This document shows, one piece after another, positions 15,891-25,239 of a DNA stretch of 64,000 nucleotides. The notes beneath the pieces are model-generated. The model did no database searches and was not told the DNA's origin. It saw nothing but the letters and a program-made list of their open reading frames with translations. Within the stretch, counting starts at the first letter, position 1. Each line of letters opens with the position of its first letter. This DNA comes from Bradyrhizobium ivorense (GTDB lineage Bacteria; Pseudomonadota; Alphaproteobacteria; Rhizobiales; Xanthobacteraceae): positions 62,001-126,000 of the forward strand of contig NZ_CAADFC020000022.1 of assembly GCF_900696085.1 (NCBI RefSeq), in the 5' to 3' direction. The translations under genes and the position numbers were made by a program.

Positions 15891-17210
15891 ATGCGATTGT
15901 CGCGGTTTTTCCTGCCCATCCTGAAAGAGAACCCGAAAGAGGCGGAGATCGTCTCGCATCGGCTGATGCTGCGCGCGGGCATGATGCGGCAGGAGGCGGC
16001 CGGCATCTATGCATGGCTGCCGCTCGGCTTCCGGGTGCTGAAGAAGATCGAGCAGATCGTGCGCGAGGAGCAGGATCGCGCCGGTGCGCTGGAGCTTCTG
16101 ATGCCGACGCTGCAGCTCGCCGATCTCTGGCGCGAAAGCGGCCGCTATGATGCCTATGGCCCGGAGATGCTGCGCATCGCCGACCGCAACAAGCGCGAAC
16201 TGCTGTACGGGCCGACCAACGAGGAAATGATCACCGAGATCTTCCGCGCCTACATCAAGTCGTACCGGAACCTGCCGCTCAACCTCTACCACATCCAGTG
16301 GAAATTCCGCGACGAGCAGCGTCCGCGGTTCGGCGTGATGCGCGGCCGCGAATTCCTGATGAAGGACGCCTATTCGTTCGACCTCGACGAAGCCGGCGCG
16401 CGGCGCTCCTACAACAAGATGTTCGTCGCTTATCTGCGCACCTTTGCGCGGATGGGCCTGAAGGCGATCCCGATGCGCGCCGAGACCGGCCCGATCGGCG
16501 GCGACCTCAGCCATGAATTCATCGTGCTCGCCGAGACCGGTGAGTCCGGCGTCTTCATCAATCGCGACGTGCTGGATCTGCCGGTGCCGGGCGCGGACGT
16601 CGACTATGACGGAGACCTGACCCCGATCATCAAACAGTGGACCTCGGTCTATGCGGCGACCGAAGACGTGCACGAGGCGGCGCGCTTCGAGCAGGAAGTG
16701 CCCGAGGCCAAGCGTCTGAACACGCGCGGCATCGAGGTAGGCCAGATCTTCTATTTCGGCACCAAATATTCCGACACGATGAAGGCACTGGTCACCGGTC
16801 CCGACGGCGTCGACGTACCGATCCACGGCGGCTCCTACGGCGTCGGCGTCTCGCGCCTGGTCGGCGCGATCATCGAGGCCTGCCACGATGACGCCGGCAT
16901 CAAATGGCCCGAGGCCGTGGCGCCGTTCCGCGCTGCGATCCTCAACCTCAAGCAAGGCGACAGCGCGGTCGATGCCGCCTGCGAGCAGCTCTACCGCGAC
17001 CTCACGGCGAAGGGCGTCGACGTGCTCTACGACGACACCGATCAGCGCGCCGGCGCGAAATTCGCAGCGGCCGATCTGATCGGCATTCCCTGGCAGATTC
17101 TGGTCGGGCCGAAGGGACTTGCCGACGGCAAGGTCGAGGTGAAGCGACGCAGCGATGGCTCACGCGACAACATGAGCCCGGCGGACGTGGTCGCAAAGCT
17201 CGCGGGCTAA
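15891..17210 (+). CDS. proS: Prolyl-tRNA synthetase, short alphaproteobacterial form
   Basis: The 439-residue class II enzyme charges tRNA-Pro. Motif 2 is in [25 protein letters not shown] (split by length limits: [17 protein letters not shown] then LMKDAYSF, near residue 140); motif 3 is [14 protein letters not shown] (about 315); the anticodon-binding domain follows from about residue 345. It lacks the roughly 180-residue INS editing insertion of the E. coli enzyme, which is normal for alphaproteobacteria and means mischarged Ala-tRNA-Pro must be cleared by a free-standing editing protein. It begins the conserved proS-lolC-lolD run. Confidence 0.95.
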   Translation: MRLSRFFLPILKENPKEAEIVSHRLMLRAGMMRQEAAGIYAWLPLGFRVLKKIEQIVREEQDRAGALELLMPTLQLADLWRESGRYDAYGPEMLRIADRNKRELLYGPTNEEMITEIFRAYIKSYRNLPLNLYHIQWKFRDEQRPRFGVMRGREFLMKDAYSFDLDEAGARRSYNKMFVAYLRTFARMGLKAIPMRAETGPIGGDLSHEFIVLAETGESGVFINRDVLDLPVPGADVDYDGDLTPIIKQWTSVYAATEDVHEAARFEQEVPEAKRLNTRGIEVGQIFYFGTKYSDTMKALVTGPDGVDVPIHGGSYGVGVSRLVGAIIEACHDDAGIKWPEAVAPFRAAILNLKQGDSAVDAACEQLYRDLTAKGVDVLYDDTDQRAGAKFAAADLIGIPWQILVGPKGLADGKVEVKRRSDGSRDNMSPADVVAKLAG

Positions 17211-17283
17211 AGATTATTCCAGTACGCAGTTATCCGCGGGGTAATGCGGCCACATTTGCCCCGAATCATGGGATTATCGACAG

Positions 17284-18564
17284 ATGGATGAGACCATGAC
17301 CGAGCCAGTCCGCACCCCGCCGTTTGCGCCATTCGAATGGCTGCTGTCCGGACGCTATCTGCGCGCGCGCCGCAAGGAAGGCTTCATCTCGGTCATCGCC
17401 GGCTTTTCGTTCCTCGGCATCATGCTCGGCGTCGCCACGCTGATCGTGGTGATGGCGGTCATGAATGGCTTTCGCAAGGAGCTCTTGGACAAGATCCTCG
17501 GCCTCAACGGCCATCTGCTGGTGCAGCCGCTGGAGTCGCCGCTCACCGACTGGAAGGACGTCGCCGACCGCATCAGCCAGGTCCCCGGCATCCGCCTGGC
17601 CGCGCCCGTCGTCGACGGGCAGGGGCTCGGTTCGTCGCCGTTCAACGCGGCCGGCGTCTTCATCCGCGGCATCCGCTCCGACGACCTCAACAACCTCACC
17701 TCGATCGCCAAGAACATCAAGCAGGGCTCGCTCGAGGGTTTTGACGAAGGGCAGGGGGTCGCGATCGGCCGCCGGCTTGCCGACCAGCTCTCGCTGCATG
17801 CCGGCGACATGATCACGCTGGTGGCGCCGAAGGGAGCGGTGACGCCGATGGGCACCACGCCGCGCATCAAGCCCTACAAGATCACGGCGGTGTTCGAGAT
17901 CGGCATGTCGGAATACGATTCGACCTTCGTGTTCATGCCGCTGACCGAGGCGCAGGCCTATTTCAACCGCAACAACGACGTGTCCTCGATCGAGGTGTTC
18001 ACCACCAACCCCGACCGCATCGACACCTACCGCAAGCTGGTGACGGAAGCGGCCGGGCGGCCGGTGTTTCTGGTCGACTGGCGGCAACGCAACTCGACCT
18101 TCTTCAACGCGCTGCAGGTCGAGCGCAACGTGATGTTCCTGATCCTGACCATGATCGTGCTGGTTGCGGCGCTCAACATCGTCTCCGGGTTGATCATGCT
18201 GGTGAAGGACAAGGGCCAGGACATCGCGATCCTGCGCACCATGGGGGCCTCGCAGGGCTCGATCATGCGGATATTCCTGATCACCGGCGCCTCGATCGGC
18301 GTGGTCGGCACGCTGACCGGCTTCTTCGTCGGCATGCTGATCTGCCTGAACATCGAATCGATCAGGCAGTTCCTGTCGTGGCTCACCAATACCGAGCTGT
18401 TCTCGCCGGAATTGTATTTCCTCTCAAAACTGCCGGCGGAAGTCGATTTCGGCGAAACGCTGGCGGTCGTGATCATGGCGCTGACGCTGTCTTTCCTCGC
18501 GACGCTCTACCCGTCGTGGCGCGCCGCGCGCCTCGATCCGGTCGACGCGCTCCGGTACGAGTGA
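17284..18564 (+). CDS. lolC: Lipoprotein-releasing ABC transporter permease LolC/E
   Basis: The 426-residue inner-membrane protein has an N-terminal membrane helix (about 32-55), a large periplasmic MacB-like domain (about 60-270) and three C-terminal FtsX-type helices ending with TLYPSWRAARLDPVDALRYE, the standard end of LolC/E. With LolD it extracts outer-membrane lipoproteins and hands them to LolA. A single LolC/E-type gene, acting as a homodimer, is usual in alphaproteobacteria. lolD follows within ten bases. Confidence 0.93.
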   Translation: MDETMTEPVRTPPFAPFEWLLSGRYLRARRKEGFISVIAGFSFLGIMLGVATLIVVMAVMNGFRKELLDKILGLNGHLLVQPLESPLTDWKDVADRISQVPGIRLAAPVVDGQGLGSSPFNAAGVFIRGIRSDDLNNLTSIAKNIKQGSLEGFDEGQGVAIGRRLADQLSLHAGDMITLVAPKGAVTPMGTTPRIKPYKITAVFEIGMSEYDSTFVFMPLTEAQAYFNRNNDVSSIEVFTTNPDRIDTYRKLVTEAAGRPVFLVDWRQRNSTFFNALQVERNVMFLILTMIVLVAALNIVSGLIMLVKDKGQDIAILRTMGASQGSIMRIFLITGASIGVVGTLTGFFVGMLICLNIESIRQFLSWLTNTELFSPELYFLSKLPAEVDFGETLAVVIMALTLSFLATLYPSWRAARLDPVDALRYE

Positions 18565-18573
18565 GGCGTGCAC

Positions 18574-19275
<702 letters not shown>

Positions 19276-19308
19276 GCATGATCCGGAAACATTCCGAAAC
19301 GATCGTGC
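19276..19308 (+). repeat. Dispersed GCATGATCCGGAAA repeat, copy 2 (short form)
   Basis: This 33-base version, GCATGATCCGGAAA then ATTCCGAAAC and GATCGTGC, begins at the base after the lolD stop codon. It lacks the centre found in the other two copies. Confidence 0.7.
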
Positions 19309-19330
19309 CCTCACGAAAGGCCGGAGCGCC

Positions 19331-19597
19331 TCAATAGGCTGGGCGGGGCCGTCTGGCTGCGCCCCGCGGCCGACCGGCGGCAGCTCCGGCGTAATAGGGA
19401 TTGTCGAAGCAGATCGCGCCAAGGCCGGACGATACCGCCTTGCACTGCGCCAGCGAGGTATAGCTGCAGTCGGTGTCCTCGCCGCCAAAGCGGTAATTGG
19501 TTTTGCAGACCGGCGAGGTCGTATCGTACTTCTGCGCGCTCGCCGGCGTGGATGCGACAGCGCCCAGCGCCAACAGTGCCAGAACCAGGCCGCGCAT
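19331..19597 (-). CDS. DUF3551 small secreted protein (a)
   Basis: The 88-residue protein has a signal peptide (LVLALLALGAVASTPASA) and the DUF3551 core with four cysteines: PVCKTNYRFGGEDTDCSYTS, QCKAVSSGLGAICFDNPYY. The cysteines probably form two periplasmic disulfides. The tail is Arg/Pro/Ala-rich. DUF3551 is expanded in Bradyrhizobium and has no known function. A second member lies 72 bases away on the same strand. Confidence 0.8.
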   Translation of the reverse strand: MRGLVLALLALGAVASTPASAQKYDTTSPVCKTNYRFGGEDTDCSYTSLAQCKAVSSGLGAICFDNPYYAGAAAGRPRGAARRPRPAY

Positions 19598-19669
19598 CAG
19601 AAATCTCCTGTCGATCGGGGCGTCCGCAACGCCAAAGCGTGATGACGATTCAACCCAATCTCATCCGCT

Positions 19670-19984
19670 TTAGCGGAAAAACAGGTTGAAGAAATTTCCG
19701 TCGTCGCGGCGCTCGCGCGGAGGAACGTTGAGATAGGAGCGGGGATCGCGGTCACCGGCATAGTAGGGATTGGCGATGCAGTTCTGTCCAATTCCCGAGG
19801 CGGTGGCCAGGCACTGCTCATACGTCTCATAGCTGCAATTGCTGAGACCCTCGTAGCGGTCGCCCTGAATGCAGAACGGGTAGCGCACACCGACGGCATG
19901 CGCGGGGCCGGCTCCAAGTCCGGTTCCAAGCGTTGCGAGCGTGACCACGGACGCCGCAGCGAGAAGCATTGTTCGCATTTTCAT
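19670..19984 (-). CDS. DUF3551 small secreted protein (b)
   Basis: The 104-residue paralogue of its neighbour has a signal peptide ending GPAHA, then YPFCIQGDRYEGLSNCSYET, EQCLATASGIGQNCIANPYY with the same four-cysteine spacing, and a charged tail ending NFFNLFFR. Start ATG at 19984; an ATG two codons further in is nearly equivalent. Function is unknown. The pair probably arose by tandem duplication. The 284-base gap on its right also holds the porin promoter region; it is relatively AT-rich and no gene is seen in it. Confidence 0.78.
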   Translation of the reverse strand: MKMRTMLLAAASVVTLATLGTGLGAGPAHAVGVRYPFCIQGDRYEGLSNCSYETYEQCLATASGIGQNCIANPYYAGDRDPRSYLNVPPRERRDDGNFFNLFFR

Positions 19985-20268
19985 TTCCCTGCCGCGAAGA
20001 CTCTCTTGCGACGATCCAAACCGGACAACCGGGTTCCCGTCAACACGGTCTCACGCGCAATTGCACATGCCGATTTGAATTGTGAAGAATGTGCGGCGAC
20101 GATGTGGCGAAATGTGCAAGAAGTGCCTCTAACACAGCATTAACTTACAATTTGAACTGACACGTTTGGGAGTGCCTGTTGCAGCGAAGTTACAGCAATT
20201 TGGATCGAGACTGCTATGACGATGTCTCGCGGCCTTGGGGGCCAGTAGAAAAAGTTGGAACGGGAAAA

Positions 20269-21015
20269 ATGAAAAAGGTTTTGCTTGTCACGGCCAGCCT
20301 GATCGCGCTCGCTGCGGTCACTCCGGCCTCCGCGGCCGATCTCGCGGCTCGCCCTTACACCAAGGCACCGCCGATGGTTGCCGCCGTGTATGACTGGACG
20401 GGCTTCTACATCGGCGTCAACGGCGGTTGGGGCTCCAGCCGCAGCAGCTGGAACTCGGTTGCGCCGTTCCTGGTGGGCGGCGAAGGCAGCCACGATGCGG
20501 ACGGCGGCACGGTCGGTGGTCAGATCGGCTATCGCTGGCAGTCCGGCGGCTGGGTGTTCGGCCTCGAAGCTCAGGGCAACTGGGCTGACTTCAAGGGCAG
20601 CAACAACAGCCTGCTGTTCCCCGGCTTCGTGAATACGTCGAAGACTGAAGCATTCGGCCTGTTCACCGGTCAGATCGGTTACGCCTGGAACACCACCTTG
20701 CTCTACTTCAAGGGTGGTGCTGCTGTGACCTCGGACAAGCATCGCATCAACTCGGCTGCCACTGGCGCGCTGTTTGCGAGCTCGAACGATGACACCAACT
20801 GGGGTGGCACCGTCGGTGTTGGTCTCGAATGGGCGTTCGCTCCGGGCTGGTCGGCTGGCGTCGAGTACGACCATCTGTTCATGCAGGATCGTACCGTCAA
20901 CTTCACCTCGCCGGCCGGCGCGCTTGTCGCCAGCGACCGCATCAATCAGGACGTCGACCTCGTCACCGTCCGCCTGAACTACAAGTTCGGCGGCCCGGTC
21001 GTGGCGCGCTACTGA
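20269..21015 (+). CDS. Outer-membrane beta-barrel protein (Omp25/31-like)
   Basis: The 248-residue protein has a signal peptide (KKVLLVTASLIALAAVTPASA), then DLAARPYTKAPPMVAAVYDWTG, the typical opening of rhizobial opacity/Omp25-Omp31 family barrels, and GFYIGVNGGWG. It ends in VRLNYKFGGPVVARY, a C-terminal strand recognised by the BAM complex. About eight strands are expected. Synonymous codons (many GGT, GTC, CTG) suggest high expression. An upstream in-frame ATG would add 30 residues before the signal peptide and is rejected. A strong terminator follows. Confidence 0.9.
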   Translation: MKKVLLVTASLIALAAVTPASAADLAARPYTKAPPMVAAVYDWTGFYIGVNGGWGSSRSSWNSVAPFLVGGEGSHDADGGTVGGQIGYRWQSGGWVFGLEAQGNWADFKGSNNSLLFPGFVNTSKTEAFGLFTGQIGYAWNTTLLYFKGGAAVTSDKHRINSAATGALFASSNDDTNWGGTVGVGLEWAFAPGWSAGVEYDHLFMQDRTVNFTSPAGALVASDRINQDVDLVTVRLNYKFGGPVVARY

Positions 21016-21043
21016 TCGCTCGCTTAATTCAAGCGACACAGAA

Positions 21044-21071
21044 AGCCCCGGGCTCTGCCCGGGGCTTTTTT
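21044..21071 (+). terminator. Rho-independent terminator of the outer-membrane protein gene
   Basis: A perfect 10-bp stem AGCCCCGGGC (21044-21053)/GCCCGGGGCT (21057-21066) with loop TCT is followed by a T-run (to 21071). Confidence 0.92.
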
Positions 21072-21144
21072 CTTTGGCGGGTTGGCTGAGACGCGCGGAT
21101 TAACCATCGGTCGCGATCGCGAGAGAGACCCTTGCCGGGCGCGC

Positions 21145-21172
21145 TTGACTCCTAGAACAAAAAAGGAACAAT
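21145..21172 (+). promoter_or_regulatory. Promoter of the 32-residue peptide gene
   Basis: TTGACT (21145-21150), 16 bases, AACAAT (21167-21172) resembles a sigma-70 promoter. The first LexA box lies in its spacer, so repressor binding would block RNA polymerase. Confidence 0.5.
21155..21169 (+). promoter_or_regulatory. LexA box 1 (GAAC-N7-GAAC)
   Basis: GAAC (21155-21158), seven bases, GAAC (21166-21169) is an exact alphaproteobacterial SOS box (GTTC-N7-GTTC on the other strand). It lies between the -35 and -10 elements of the micro-gene promoter. Confidence 0.8.
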
Positions 21173-21187
21173 GTTCTGCATACGTTC
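21173..21187 (+). promoter_or_regulatory. LexA box 2 (GTTC-N7-GTTC)
   Basis: GTTC (21173-21176), seven bases, GTTC (21184-21187) is a second exact SOS box in opposite orientation, three bases after box 1 and around the expected transcription start. A third GTTC follows at 21190. Confidence 0.78.
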
Positions 21188-21206
21188 CAGTTCACGGGAG
21201 GCAAAC

Positions 21207-21305
21207 ATGCTGAAGGTTTTCGTGGAAGAAGCGGCGGCGCTGGCATCGATCACGCTGTTCGTCGGGATGATCGCGGTGTGGGCTCAGCTGATCCCGCAAT
21301 TCTGA
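21207..21305 (+). CDS. 32-residue single-span membrane peptide under LexA control (SidA-like candidate)
   Basis: ATG 21207 is preceded by a strong Shine-Dalgarno GGGAGG (21196-21201). The product begins MLKVFVEEAAALAS, continues with a hydrophobic helix (about residues 9-29, LFVGMIAVWAQ) and ends LIPQF. Two exact LexA boxes overlap its promoter. In Caulobacter, SidA is a LexA-controlled inner-membrane peptide of 29 residues that blocks division through FtsW/FtsN; size, topology and control are alike here, and dnaE is the next gene. I infer an SOS-induced division inhibitor; sequence homology to SidA cannot be tested from the window alone. Confidence 0.65.
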   Translation: MLKVFVEEAAALASITLFVGMIAVWAQLIPQF

Positions 21306-21497
21306 GAATGTGTGAGCAGGAACAGGGATATAGTGCGCCTTGTGGAGCTTTGGGGATAAGCGGTTAAAGCGATCAATCCACAGCGTTCCGCGTGGACTCG
21401 ACAGTGCTCAAGCCTCACGATGCGAGGGCGAGTCGGGTCTGTCATTCTCCGAGGCCCGGCGCTCGCTCATCCCTGACGCAGACACCTTTGAGCAGCC

Positions 21498-24400
21498 ATG
21501 TCGAATGCCGGATTCGTTCATCTTCACGTTCATTCGGCCTATTCGCTGCTGAAGGGCTCGATCAAGATCGCCAAACTCGGCGAGCTTGCGAAGGCCGACC
21601 GCCAACCGGCGCTGGCGCTCACCGACACCGACAACATGTTCGGGGCGCTGGAATTCTCCGACAAGATGGCCGGCTATGGCATCCAGCCGATCGTCGGCTG
21701 CGAGATCGCGGTGGATTTCGGCGACGTCGATCCGACGTCGCGCAGCATTCTGGCGGCGGGGCCGACGCGCATCGTGCTGCTGGCGGCGCGCGAGCGCGGC
21801 TACCAGAACCTGATGCGGCTGAACTCGCGGGCGTTTTTGGAGACGCCGGTCAACCAGACCCCGCACATCAAGTTCGACTGGCTCGCCGACAACGCCGAGG
21901 ATCTGATCGCGCTGACCGGCGGGCCCGACGGGCCGATCGCGATGGCGCTGCGCGCCGATCAGGCGCAGCTGGCGGCCGCGCGCTGCGAGCGTCTCGCCAG
22001 CCGGTTCGGCGACCGTCTCTACATCGAATTGCAGCGCCACGGCGTCGACAAGGAACGGCGCACCGAGACCGGCCTGATCGATCTCGCCTACGCCAAGGGC
22101 CTGCCGCTGGTCGCAACCAACGAGCCGTATTTCGCGACCAACGACGACTATGAATCGCATGACGCGCTGCTCTGCATCGCCGGCGGCCATCTGATCGCCG
22201 AGACCAATCGCGAGCAGCTGACGCCCGATCACCGCTTCAAGACCCGGGCGGAAATGGCGGTGCTGTTCGCCGACATTCCGGAGGCGCTAGCCTCGACGGT
22301 CGAGATCGCCGAGCGCTGCTCGTTCCGGCCGAAGACGCGCAAGCCGATTCTGCCGTTCTTCACCGTCGGCGCCGAATCGAGCGTGGACGCCGCCGCCGAC
22401 GAGGCCGCCGAGCTGAAGCGTCAGGCCGAGGAGGGGCTTGCCAACCGCCTGCGCGTGCACGGGCTGTCGCCGGGCATGACCGAGGAGGACTACAGCAAGC
22501 GGCTCGCCTTCGAGCTCGACGTCATCACCCGCATGAAATATGCGGGCTACTTCCTGATCGTGTCCGACTTCATCAAATGGGCCAAGGCGCAGGGCATTCC
22601 GGTCGGGCCAGGCCGCGGCTCCGGCGCGGGCTCGCTGGTGGCGTGGGTGCTGACCATCACCGACCTCGATCCGATGCGCTTTGCGCTGCTGTTCGAGCGC
22701 TTCCTCAATCCTGAGCGCGTTTCGATGCCGGACTTCGACATCGACTTCTGCCAGGATCGCCGCGGCGAGGTGATCCAGTATGTGCAGGAGCGCTACGGCC
22801 GCGACCAGGTGGCACAGATCATCACCTTCGGTACGCTGCAGGCGCGCGGCGTGCTGCGCGACGTCGGCCGCGTGCTGCAGATGCCCTATGGTCAGGTCGA
22901 CAAGCTGACAAAACTGGTGCCGCAAAATCCGGCGGCCCCCGTGACGCTGGCGCAGGCGATCGAGGGTGAGCCGAAGCTACAGGCGTTCCGCGACGAGGAT
23001 CCGGTGGTGGCGCGCGCCTTCGACATCGCGCAGCGCCTGGAGGGCCTGACCCGCCACGCCTCGACCCACGCCGCCGGCATCGTGATCGGCGATCGCCCGC
23101 TCAGCGAGCTGGTGCCGATGTATCGCGATCCGAAATCCGACATGCCGGTCACCCAGTTCAACATGAAATGGGTCGAGCCCGCGGGCCTCGTCAAATTCGA
23201 CTTCCTCGGCCTCAAGACGCTGACCGTGCTCGACGTCGCGGTCAAGCTGCTCAAGCAGCGCGACATCCATGTCGATCTCGCGACGCTGCCGATCGACGAC
23301 GCAGCGAGTTACCAGATGCTGGCGCGCGGCGATGTGGTCGGCGTGTTCCAGGTGGAAAGCCAGGGCATGCGGCGCGCGCTGATCGACATGCGGCCGGACC
23401 GTTTCGAGGACATCATCGCGCTGGTGGCGCTGTATCGCCCCGGTCCGATGGCGAACATCCCGACCTACTGCGCGCGCAAGCACGGCGACGAGGAGCCGGA
23501 GTATCTGCATCCGATCCTGGAGCCGATCCTGAAAGAGACCTTCGGCGTCATCATCTATCAGGAACAGGTGATGCAGATCGCGCAGCAGATGGCCGGCTAC
23601 TCGCTCGGCCAGGCCGACCTGCTGCGCCGCGCGATGGGCAAGAAGATCCGCGCCGAGATGGACAAGCAGCGCGACGTCTTCGTCGCCGGCGCGACCAAGA
23701 ACGGCGTCACGAAGGGCCAGGCGGAGACCATCTTCGAGCTGCTGGCAAAGTTCGCCGACTACGGCTTCAACAAGAGCCACGCCGCCGCCTACGCGCTGGT
23801 GTCCTACCACACCGCCTACATGAAGGCGCATTACCCGGTCGAGTTCTTGGCGGCGTCGATGACGCTCGAACTCAACAACACCGACAAGCTCTCCGAATTC
23901 CGCTCCGAGGCGCAGCGGCTCGGCATCAAGGTCGAGGCGCCCAACATCAATCGCTCCGGCGCGACCTTCGAGGTCGGCGACAAGACGATCTATTACGCGC
24001 TCGCCGCGCTGAAGGGCGTCGGCATCCAGGCCGTCGAGCAGATCATCGCGGAGCGCAACAACAAGGGCGCCTTCACCTCGCTCGCCGATTTCGCCTCGCG
24101 CGTCAGCCCGAGGGCCATCAACAAGCGGATCATCGAGAGCCTGGCTGCGGCGGGCGCCTTCGACACGCTCGAGCCGAACCGCGCGCGGGTGTTCGCCGGC
24201 GCGGATTCGATCCTCGCCGCCTGCCAGCGCAGCCACGAGGCCGCGACGTCGGGGCAGAACGACATGTTCGGCGGCGCCGCGGATGCTCCCAGCATCATGC
24301 TGCCGCAGGTCGAGCCTTGGCTGCCCGCGGACCGGCTGCGCCGCGAATATGACGCGATCGGCTTCTTCCTGTCGGGGCATCCGCTCGACGATTACGCGAC

Positions 24401-25028
24401 CGCGCTGAAGCGGCTGCGCGTGCAATCCTGGGCGGAATTTTCCCGCGCGGTCAAAACCGGCGCGACCGCCGGCAAGGTCGCCGCCACCGTGGTGTCGCGC
24501 ATGGAGCGGCGCACCAAGACCGGCAACAAGATGGGCATCATGGGCCTGTCGGACCCGACCGGCCATTTCGAGGCGGTGCTGTTCTCCGAAGGGCTCGCGC
24601 AGTACCGCGACGTGCTCGAGCCGGGCGCAGCGGTGCTGCTGCAGCTCGGCGCCGAGCTGCAGGGCGAGGACGTGCGGGCGAGGGTGCTGCACGCCGAACC
24701 GCTCGATCACGCCGCGGCCAAGACCCAGAAGGGCCTGCGCATCTTCGTGCGCGACACCAGGCCGCTCGACTCGATCGCCCGCCGGCTCAACATGCCGGAC
24801 GCGGCGCCCGCCGCGGGCGCAGGCGGCGCGCCAAAGCCGCCGGTGCTCAAGCCGGGCGCAGCGCCTGCACCGCCGCCCGCGGGGGCCGACGGCGACGTCT
24901 CGCTGGTGATGATGCTCGACCTCGAGACCGAGGTGGAGATGAAGCTGCCGGGCCGCTACAAGGTCTCGCCGCAGATCGCCGGCGCGATCAAGGCCGTGGC
25001 CGGGGTCGTCGACGTCCAGACGCTGTAA
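21498..25028 (+). CDS. dnaE: DNA polymerase III alpha subunit
   Basis: The 1176-residue replicative polymerase has an N-terminal PHP domain (FVHLHVHSAYSLLKGS, residues 6-21), the family C catalytic core with GPGRGSGAGSLVAWVL and the PDFDIDF aspartates at about 412-416, a beta-clamp binding motif QNDMF at about residue 920, an OB domain (GKVAATVVSRMERRTKTGNKMG) and a Pro/Ala-rich linker before the C-terminal tau-binding region. Length and order match dnaE1. No clear Shine-Dalgarno precedes the ATG. About 190 bases separate it from the LexA-controlled micro-gene, so the two might be co-transcribed under SOS conditions. Confidence 0.96.
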   Translation: MSNAGFVHLHVHSAYSLLKGSIKIAKLGELAKADRQPALALTDTDNMFGALEFSDKMAGYGIQPIVGCEIAVDFGDVDPTSRSILAAGPTRIVLLAARERGYQNLMRLNSRAFLETPVNQTPHIKFDWLADNAEDLIALTGGPDGPIAMALRADQAQLAAARCERLASRFGDRLYIELQRHGVDKERRTETGLIDLAYAKGLPLVATNEPYFATNDDYESHDALLCIAGGHLIAETNREQLTPDHRFKTRAEMAVLFADIPEALASTVEIAERCSFRPKTRKPILPFFTVGAESSVDAAADEAAELKRQAEEGLANRLRVHGLSPGMTEEDYSKRLAFELDVITRMKYAGYFLIVSDFIKWAKAQGIPVGPGRGSGAGSLVAWVLTITDLDPMRFALLFERFLNPERVSMPDFDIDFCQDRRGEVIQYVQERYGRDQVAQIITFGTLQARGVLRDVGRVLQMPYGQVDKLTKLVPQNPAAPVTLAQAIEGEPKLQAFRDEDPVVARAFDIAQRLEGLTRHASTHAAGIVIGDRPLSELVPMYRDPKSDMPVTQFNMKWVEPAGLVKFDFLGLKTLTVLDVAVKLLKQRDIHVDLATLPIDDAASYQMLARGDVVGVFQVESQGMRRALIDMRPDRFEDIIALVALYRPGPMANIPTYCARKHGDEEPEYLHPILEPILKETFGVIIYQEQVMQIAQQMAGYSLGQADLLRRAMGKKIRAEMDKQRDVFVAGATKNGVTKGQAETIFELLAKFADYGFNKSHAAAYALVSYHTAYMKAHYPVEFLAASMTLELNNTDKLSEFRSEAQRLGIKVEAPNINRSGATFEVGDKTIYYALAALKGVGIQAVEQIIAERNNKGAFTSLADFASRVSPRAINKRIIESLAAAGAFDTLEPNRARVFAGADSILAACQRSHEAATSGQNDMFGGAADAPSIMLPQVEPWLPADRLRREYDAIGFFLSGHPLDDYATALKRLRVQSWAEFSRAVKTGATAGKVAATVVSRMERRTKTGNKMGIMGLSDPTGHFEAVLFSEGLAQYRDVLEPGAAVLLQLGAELQGEDVRARVLHAEPLDHAAAKTQKGLRIFVRDTRPLDSIARRLNMPDAAPAAGAGGAPKPPVLKPGAAPAPPPAGADGDVSLVMMLDLETEVEMKLPGRYKVSPQIAGAIKAVAGVVDVQTL

Positions 25029-25097
25029 AGCCGGGCCAAAACCGGCCGTTTCGGCCGGAATCCGGCGTTTCCGGCCGGCGTAACCGGCCGTATTTCC

Positions 25098-25125
25098 TTG
25101 CTTCTGGCGCAAATCGCGCTATATA
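25098..25125 (+). promoter_or_regulatory. Probable promoter of rpsB-tsf
   Basis: TTGCTT (25098-25103), 16 bases, TATATA (25120-25125). Transcription would start near 25132, leaving a leader of about 108 bases before rpsB. A CCGGCCG/CGGCCGG hairpin (25042-25058) lies upstream, after dnaE. Confidence 0.5.
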
Positions 25126-25239
25126 GCGCGCCATCTCACACGGAAACATGGCTCTCAAAGGCCGTCCGGTGGCAACCGGGCCTGTCAAGGCGCGTTTGCT
25201 CACACGTTTCCGGAGGAACCAACCGGAGAATCAAAACCT

